Source of the DNA: Longimicrobium sp.
GTDB lineage: Bacteria; Gemmatimonadota; Gemmatimonadetes; Longimicrobiales; Longimicrobiaceae
NCBI GenBank assembly: GCA_036377595.1
Contig: DASUYB010000029.1
Span: forward strand, 1-64,000
DNA: 64,000 bases
Reading direction: 5' to 3'
Every line of letters starts with the position of its first letter. Positions within the stretch are counted from its first letter, which is position 1. Below the pieces are notes generated by a model. That model was given only the letters and a program-made list of their open reading frames with translations, ran no database searches and was not told where the DNA came from. Shown here piece by piece: positions 59,550-64,000 of this stretch. The position numbers and the translations under genes are program-made.

Positions 59550-60236
59550 CTACCCTGGCTGTACCTCGAACACCCCGATCGCGCGGCGGTCCTTCCCCTC
59601 GCCGATGCTCCACTTCGTCATGGTGATCTTCCAGCCGTCCGCCTCCAGCGCCTCCAGCAGGCCCAGGCCGATGGGGCGGAAGGGATCGGAGAGGAGGATG
59701 CGGCCGCCGGGCGCCAGGTTCGTCTCGAAGATGCGGCGGAGGTGCGGGTGCATCGACTCGCCGTAGAGGACGTCCGCGCCGATGATCCAGTCGTAGTGCT
59801 CGCTGTCTTCCCACTCCCCCCAGTCCACCAGCCGGTGGTCGATGGTGTCCGCGCCGTTCCGCTGGCCGTTGCGGCGGCAGAGCTCCATCGCCACCTCCTG
59901 TTTGTCCGTCTGCACCACGCGCGCGCCGAGCGCCGCCGCCACGATCCCCGGCAGCCCCGTGCCCGCGCCCAGCTCCAGCACGCGCGCGCCGCGGAGCACA
60001 TCTCCACGCGCGGCGATCTCCTGCGCTAGCGCGATCGCGGCGGGCCAGAGCGCGATGCCGTAGGGGACGATGTGCTTGAACTCCATCAGGAAGTCCGCCT
60101 CGGCCGCGTTCGACAGGAGCGCGCTGGTGTGCAGGATCGCGATCTCCCGGCTCCCCAGCGGCAGGCGGAACTCGTTCAGCGGGAAGTCGCCCGCGGAGGT
60201 ACGCAGTACTTCGGCTTCAAGCGTGGCGTCGCTCAT
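59550..60236 (-). CDS. SAM-dependent methyltransferase
   Basis: 228 residues. The SAM motif VLELGAGTGLPGIVAAALGA with the acidic Asp later (VVQTDKQEVAMELC) and a post-motif region VDWGEWEDSEHYDWIIGADVLY match the lysine methyltransferase-like (METTL21-type) group of class I methyltransferases. The substrate could be a protein lysine. It is transcribed alone, divergent from the lipoprotein gene. Confidence 0.85.
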   Translation of the reverse strand: MSDATLEAEVLRTSAGDFPLNEFRLPLGSREIAILHTSALLSNAAEADFLMEFKHIVPYGIALWPAAIALAQEIAARGDVLRGARVLELGAGTGLPGIVAAALGARVVQTDKQEVAMELCRRNGQRNGADTIDHRLVDWGEWEDSEHYDWIIGADVLYGESMHPHLRRIFETNLAPGGRILLSDPFRPIGLGLLEALEADGWKITMTKWSIGEGKDRRAIGVFEVQPG

Positions 60237-60409
60237 GTCCTCGTGATCGGTCGAATGCGGATACGGCGTGCTCGAATCTCGGCACGATTCCGTGGCGCCT
60301 ACAAGATCCCTGCCTCGCGCGATACAGCTTGTGAGGGGATGGAGATGCCGGTATCGTGCGCCGTCGACCGCGCTTCCGGCATCTCCACCCCGCCACGCGA
60401 GCCTTCCCG

Positions 60410-60937
60410 ATGATTCCCATCAAACCAAGCTCCCGGCGATCCTGGCGTCCAGCGCGCGCGATCCGGATCCTCGCCTCGGTTGCGGTGATGGCGGGGTGCG
60501 GCGGCCGCGCGGAAGCCACGCAGCCCGACCCCGCCGCGGTGGTGAGGACGCTGTACCAGGACCACTTCGCGCACGAGCAGAACTGGACCGGCACGTACGG
60601 GCGCCAGCACGCGCTCTTCGCGCCCGAGCTCGCGGCGATGCTCGACGCGGACGACAGCGCGTCCGCCGCCAACCAGAACGAGGTCGTCGGCCTCGACTTC
60701 GACCCGCTTACTTACGCGCAGGAAGAGATGACGAGCTTCGACGTCGGCGCCGCCACGCGCGACCGCGGCGATGCGCTCGTTCCCGTGGTCATGCGGCTGG
60801 ATACCTTCCGCACGAACCTGCGCGTGCGCCTCTCGCGCTCGGACACGGGCTGGCGCGTGAAGAACATCCACTACCCCGAAAGCGACCTCGTCGCGCTCCT
60901 TCAGCAACTCGCCGCGGACCGACGAAAAAATCCGTAG
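60410..60937 (+). CDS. Lipoprotein with DUF3828-like domain
   Basis: 175 residues from ATG 60410. A long Arg-rich start precedes a signal with the lipobox VAVMAGC. The mature part has VRTLYQDHFAHEQNW near the N terminus, a helical middle and a TDFRTNLRVRLSRSDTGWRVKNIHY strand pair; this matches the layout of DUF3828. Upstream at 60345-60387 GGAGATGCCGG and CCGGCATCTCC can pair. A terminator follows at 60956. Confidence 0.72.
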   Translation: MIPIKPSSRRSWRPARAIRILASVAVMAGCGGRAEATQPDPAAVVRTLYQDHFAHEQNWTGTYGRQHALFAPELAAMLDADDSASAANQNEVVGLDFDPLTYAQEEMTSFDVGAATRDRGDALVPVVMRLDTFRTNLRVRLSRSDTGWRVKNIHYPESDLVALLQQLAADRRKNP

Positions 60938-60955
60938 GGCGTGGAGATGACGAGC

Positions 60956-60989
60956 AGAGGGGCGGCACCGGTCACGGGGCCGCCCCTCT
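60956..60989. terminator. Terminator between convergent genes
   Basis: AGAGGGGCGGC pairs with GCCGCCCCTCT around a short loop, followed by GATTTGTT on the + strand. It separates the lipoprotein and the convergent AbrB gene. Confidence 0.7.
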
Positions 60990-61007
60990 GATTTGTTAGC
61001 ACCAGGC

Positions 61008-61244
61008 TCACGACTCACCGCGGGTGAGCTCCATGATCTCGTCGGTGCTCATCCTTATGGTCCCGCGTCCCCGCGTGTGCTCGATCAGGGCTCGGCCGCG
61101 ACGCTCACCGCCCTTCCGGGCTTTCTGCAGTATCGCGATACCGTCGCGCAGCTCCCATTCGACCTCGGTGTGCGGCAGAAGTCCCAGCTGCTCACGGATG
61201 TGCTGCGGGATGGTAACCTGCCCCTTCGACGTGATCTTCATCAC
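61008..61244 (-). CDS. AbrB/SpoVT-type antitoxin-like protein
   Basis: 78 residues. The N-terminal half is a swapped-hairpin AbrB domain: KITSKGQVTIPQHIREQLGL, then VEWELRDGIAILQK. The C-terminal half is Arg-rich with STDEIMELTRGE. In VapB-type antitoxins such a protein precedes a PIN-domain toxin; no toxin gene follows here (the convergent lipoprotein ends 70 bp away). It is either an orphan or acts elsewhere. Confidence 0.82.
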   Translation of the reverse strand: MMKITSKGQVTIPQHIREQLGLLPHTEVEWELRDGIAILQKARKGGERRGRALIEHTRGRGTIRMSTDEIMELTRGES

Positions 61245-61288
61245 CGCCTCCGCGTGAGCATTCTACCAAGTCCGGGTGAAGCATTCGC

Positions 61289-61388
61289 AGGCCCGACCGA
61301 ATCTCGTGCTGACGCGATGATAGATCCTTCGGCCTGCAAACGCTTGCACAGACGCCGATTACGGTCTGGCTGGCCTCAGGATGACGTC
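61289..61388. repeat. ~190-bp interspersed element, right-half remnant
   Basis: Keeps CCGACCGAATCTCG, TAGATCCTTCGGCC and the closing CCTCAGGATGACG of the ~190-bp element. The left terminus is missing, so it is a fragment. Confidence 0.6.
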
Positions 61389-61444
61389 AGTGTTGGATCG
61401 GCTTGGGCGCATCGACCAGATTCCCGGGATTTCGCATCTGCACC

Positions 61445-62983
61445 TCACTCCGGATTGCCCGGCTCGCCGCCACCGAGGTACGCGAGCGCCCGCTCGGCCG
61501 CGGTGACGCCGCGGGACTGCGCCTCCTCGAACAGGGACAGGCCGCTCAGGTCGGAGTGGGCGTAGAACACGGGCCCGGCGGCGGCCCGCAGCCGCAGGCG
61601 GGCGGGGGAGGCGAGGAACCCGGGGGTGGGCCTCACCATGGCGTGGCCCAGGCGCATGACGTCGATGCGCCGCACGCACCGGCGCAGGTCCGGGTGCGCG
61701 CGCTCGAGGTCGGCCAGCACCATCTCCGCCGCGTCGCGCCAAGTGCCGGCGAGGAGCGCACGGCGCGCGGCCGAAGGGGCCGTATCGGCCAGGGCGCGGT
61801 AGTAGGTCCACACCCAGCGGTCCTGGAAGGTGCGCAGCGACTGGTGGTTGGCCACCACGTAGCCCAGCCCCGGCGAATCGGCGATCACGTTGTCCCACGC
61901 CGGGGGAAAGCCGTCCTCTACAGGCCAGCGGTCGAGCGTCAGGTTCGCGGTCAGCCAGGGCGAGTAGACGAAGTCCACCGGCGGCGCACCCTCTACCACG
62001 CGGGCGGCGACGAAGGAGGGCGCGGCCCACACCACCGCGTCGCACAGGTACTCCGCGTCGCCCGCCAGCACGCGCATCCCCCGCCCGCGCGGCTGCACGC
62101 GGTGCACGGGCGCGCCGGTGACCACGTGAGCGCCCAGCCGCTCCATCAGCCGCCGCACGATCCACCCGTTCCCCTCGGGCCAGGCGAGGGGACCCAGCTC
62201 GTCGTCCTCGGGCGGGCGGCTGGCGAAGTAGTGGACGCCCGCCCACGCCGAGACGTCGCGGGCCAGCGCGCCATAGTCGTCGCGGCAGGCGTAGTCCACG
62301 TACCAGCGCAGCGCGGGCGAGCGGTAGCCGCGCTGGTCCAGCCACTGCGCCATCGACACACCATCCAGCGGCGACGGGCGCGCACCCGCGGAGAGCGGCA
62401 GGGTGAAGCCCCCGGTGGCCCGCATCTCCACCATCTCCTGGTCGAAGCGGCGGAACTCGGCGCGGTCGGCGGCGGAGTCCATCAGCGGCTCGCGCAGCCC
62501 CTCGCGCCAGGTGCCGAAGCGGTACAGCCGCTCCTTCGGCGCCTGCACCAGCACGGTCTCGTCCCACTCGCCGTCCCGCCACACCCCCAGCTCCTCGAAC
62601 AGCTCGCGCGCCAGCACCGTCTCGCGGCCGGGGACGGGGACGTAGTGCGCGGCCCACGGATACGCCGACACCTCGTTCTCTCCCCAGCGCGCGTTGCCGC
62701 CGGCGCGGTCTTCCAGCTCCAGCAGCACGAAACGGTCGAAGCCGCGCTTGCGCAGACGCCAGGCGGCCGAGAGCCCCGCCACGCCGCCGCCCACGATCAC
62801 CAGTGGCACGCGCACGGTGCGGCGGGGCGCGGGAAAGCGGCCGCCGTCGCGGAGGCGGTGCCCGCGCGCGCCGCCGTCGTCCACGAAGCCGCCGGCGAGG
62901 GCGCGCTCCGTCTTCGGCGCGCAGCCGACGATCGCCGCCGCGGCGATCCCCGCCGCGGCGGCCACGAACCCGCGCCGGGACAT
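61445..62983 (-). CDS. Tat-exported FAD-dependent amine oxidase
   Basis: 512 residues from ATG 62983. The start is chosen because a twin-arginine signal (MSRRGFVAAAAG) immediately follows, ending at a lipobox-like IVGC; an in-frame GTG at 63142 would add 53 residues. Residues ~65-100 hold the FAD dinucleotide motif VPLVIVGGGVAGLSAAWRL and ELEDRAGGNARWGE. The C terminus (GPVFYAHSDLSGLSLFEEAQSRG) is the second FAD contact of amine oxidases. It could oxidise a polyamine or other amine in the envelope; the neighbouring spermidine-synthase-like gene makes a polyamine plausible. That is inference. Confidence 0.82.
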   Translation of the reverse strand: MSRRGFVAAAAGIAAAAIVGCAPKTERALAGGFVDDGGARGHRLRDGGRFPAPRRTVRVPLVIVGGGVAGLSAAWRLRKRGFDRFVLLELEDRAGGNARWGENEVSAYPWAAHYVPVPGRETVLARELFEELGVWRDGEWDETVLVQAPKERLYRFGTWREGLREPLMDSAADRAEFRRFDQEMVEMRATGGFTLPLSAGARPSPLDGVSMAQWLDQRGYRSPALRWYVDYACRDDYGALARDVSAWAGVHYFASRPPEDDELGPLAWPEGNGWIVRRLMERLGAHVVTGAPVHRVQPRGRGMRVLAGDAEYLCDAVVWAAPSFVAARVVEGAPPVDFVYSPWLTANLTLDRWPVEDGFPPAWDNVIADSPGLGYVVANHQSLRTFQDRWVWTYYRALADTAPSAARRALLAGTWRDAAEMVLADLERAHPDLRRCVRRIDVMRLGHAMVRPTPGFLASPARLRLRAAAGPVFYAHSDLSGLSLFEEAQSRGVTAAERALAYLGGGEPGNPE

Positions 62984-63120
62984 CGTCCCATCCCCCGTCC
63001 CTTCGATCGTTATCGGGGAGATCGGGGACGCGCCGGTGTCTTCCGAGCTCTCTCCGCGTCTCCGCGTCTCCGCGTGAGATGCGCGAATCAGCGGGTCCGC
63101 GCCCGTGTCATCATCCTCCC

Positions 63121-64000
63121 TCACCGTTCGATCTGCTTCCACTCGTCGCTGTAGTAGCGCACGAGCGCCTGGTCGTCGAGCCGGTTGGGACGCGCGGGCA
63201 CCGGCTGCAGGTCGGCGGGAAACTGGAAGAGCGGGGGGAGCGAGGCACGCGTCAGGAAGCGCAGTCCGTCAGGAAGGGACTCGGGAAGGGTGTAGCCGCC
63301 ACGGCCGGCCAGCACGAACCCCCACTCGCCGAACGAGGGGACGTAGAGATGATACGGCCAGGTGCGCAGCCCCGACGCGGCCAGCGTGCGCTCGATGCTC
63401 CAGAACGCGGTGCGCGCGAACATCGGCGACGTGCTCTGCACCACTACCAGCCCGTCGCGGGAGAGGTGGGCCTGCAGCGCGCGGTAGAAGGCGGTGGTGT
63501 AAAGCTTTCCCACCGCGTAGTTGCTGGGGTCGGGAAAATCGACCACCACGAAGTCGAACATCTCGCGGTTGGAGCCAAGCCACACGAAGGCGTCGTCGTT
63601 GATCACCCGCACGCGGGGCGAGTTCAGCGAGCCGCGGTTCAGCCCCACCAGCGTGCGGTTGGTGCGGAAGAGGCGGGTCATCTCCGGGTCCAGGTCCACC
63701 AGCGTGACCGAGACGCCGGGGTAGCGCAGGATCTCGCGCACGGCCAGCCCGTCGCCGCCGCCCAGGACGAGCACGCGGCGCGCGCCCGGGAGCGCGGCCA
63801 GCCCCGGGTGCACCAGCGCCTCGTGGTAGCGGTACTCGTCGCGCGAGCTGAACTGCAGGTGCCCGTTCAGGAACAGGCGCAGGTCGTCGCGGAAGGCGGT
63901 GAGCACGATGCGCTGGTAGCGCGAGTCGCGCGTGAAGATCACCGGGTCGGCGTAGATGTCGGCCTCGGCCGAGCGCGTGATCCGCTCCGCCGCGGCCACG
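63121..64000 (-). CDS. Spermidine synthase-like protein, 5' end outside window
   Basis: About 293 residues are visible; the frame continues to the window edge, so the N terminus is probably missing. The methyltransferase-fold core has VLVLGGGDGLAVREIL, VTLVDLDPEM and DDAFVWL, with DFPDPSNYAVGKLYTTAFYRAL, all of the spermidine synthase group; the opening segment DPVIFTRDSRYQRIVLT is typical of the long, membrane-anchored forms. The C-terminal part keeps the family fold through to RYYSDEWKQIER. It transfers an aminopropyl group from decarboxylated SAM to an amine, or a related reaction. Confidence 0.82.
   Translation of the reverse strand, partial: VAAAERITRSAEADIYADPVIFTRDSRYQRIVLTAFRDDLRLFLNGHLQFSSRDEYRYHEALVHPGLAALPGARRVLVLGGGDGLAVREILRYPGVSVTLVDLDPEMTRLFRTNRTLVGLNRGSLNSPRVRVINDDAFVWLGSNREMFDFVVVDFPDPSNYAVGKLYTTAFYRALQAHLSRDGLVVVQSTSPMFARTAFWSIERTLAASGLRTWPYHLYVPSFGEWGFVLAGRGGYTLPESLPDGLRFLTRASLPPLFQFPADLQPVPARPNRLDDQALVRYYSDEWKQIER

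Overview
The window is very GC-rich DNA from one bacterial chromosome. Dense lipoprotein and TPR genes, families of short intergenic repeats, and a block of small peptides sharing an 'SFET' leader all suggest a Gemmatimonadota lineage, most likely Longimicrobiaceae. That placement is inferred from gene style and was not tested by a search. I found no rRNA, tRNA, transposase, integrase or CRISPR array.

Layout. 1-8.1 kb: a membrane protein with a C-terminal DUF4253 domain (and the tail of a probable paralogue), LemA, a nucleotidyltransferase, a TPM-domain protein, a secreted six-cysteine peptide with defensin-like spacing, and FtsH. 8.2-13 kb: eleven small RiPP-precursor-like genes on the minus strand in two blocks around asnS. 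13.4-20.6 kb: endonuclease III, a PolX protein whose polymerase site looks dead, lipoproteins, and an AbiE-like toxin-antitoxin pair with two palindromic operators. 20.7-29.2 kb: a two-domain ALDH16-type dehydrogenase, a rhomboid protease, and a TPR / S41 peptidase / TPR trio.

29.5-47 kb is a purine-degradation region: a three-subunit xanthine-dehydrogenase-type enzyme, allantoinase, a cupin, allantoicase, OHCU decarboxylase, hydroxyisourate hydrolase and uricase. Together these would take xanthine through urate, 5-hydroxyisourate, OHCU, allantoin and allantoate to ureidoglycolate. Interspersed are RidA, a YbaK-type deacylase, PhzF, a YhhN lysoplasmalogenase, a protein with the Coq4 zinc motif, and a small promoter-to-terminator unit with a 13-nt perfect Shine-Dalgarno. 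The hydroxyisourate hydrolase-uricase pair lies between ~90-bp inverted repeats. The lysoplasmalogenase-allantoinase pair lies between ~56-bp inverted repeats.

47.2-64 kb: an esterase-like protein; three ligase-type genes (an ATP-grasp protein with a long Gly/Ser tail, a circularly permuted ATP-grasp protein, and a YbdK-type glutamate-cysteine ligase); a metallophosphoesterase; aldehyde dehydrogenase plus DUF779; a hipBA module; a methyltransferase; an orphan AbrB-type antitoxin; a Tat-exported amine oxidase; and the C-terminal part of a spermidine-synthase-like enzyme.

Intergenic DNA carries at least seven repeat families: two families of long palindromes (often between convergent genes), ~190-bp elements ending in 'GTCATCCTGAG' inverted repeats, ~260-bp GC-rich elements, ~90-bp and ~56-bp elements, and 7-8-nt arrays built on AGTGC. 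The most novel-looking system is the RiPP-precursor archipelago. Next come the defensin-like peptide, the amidoligase cluster, and the repeat-bounded purine cassettes.
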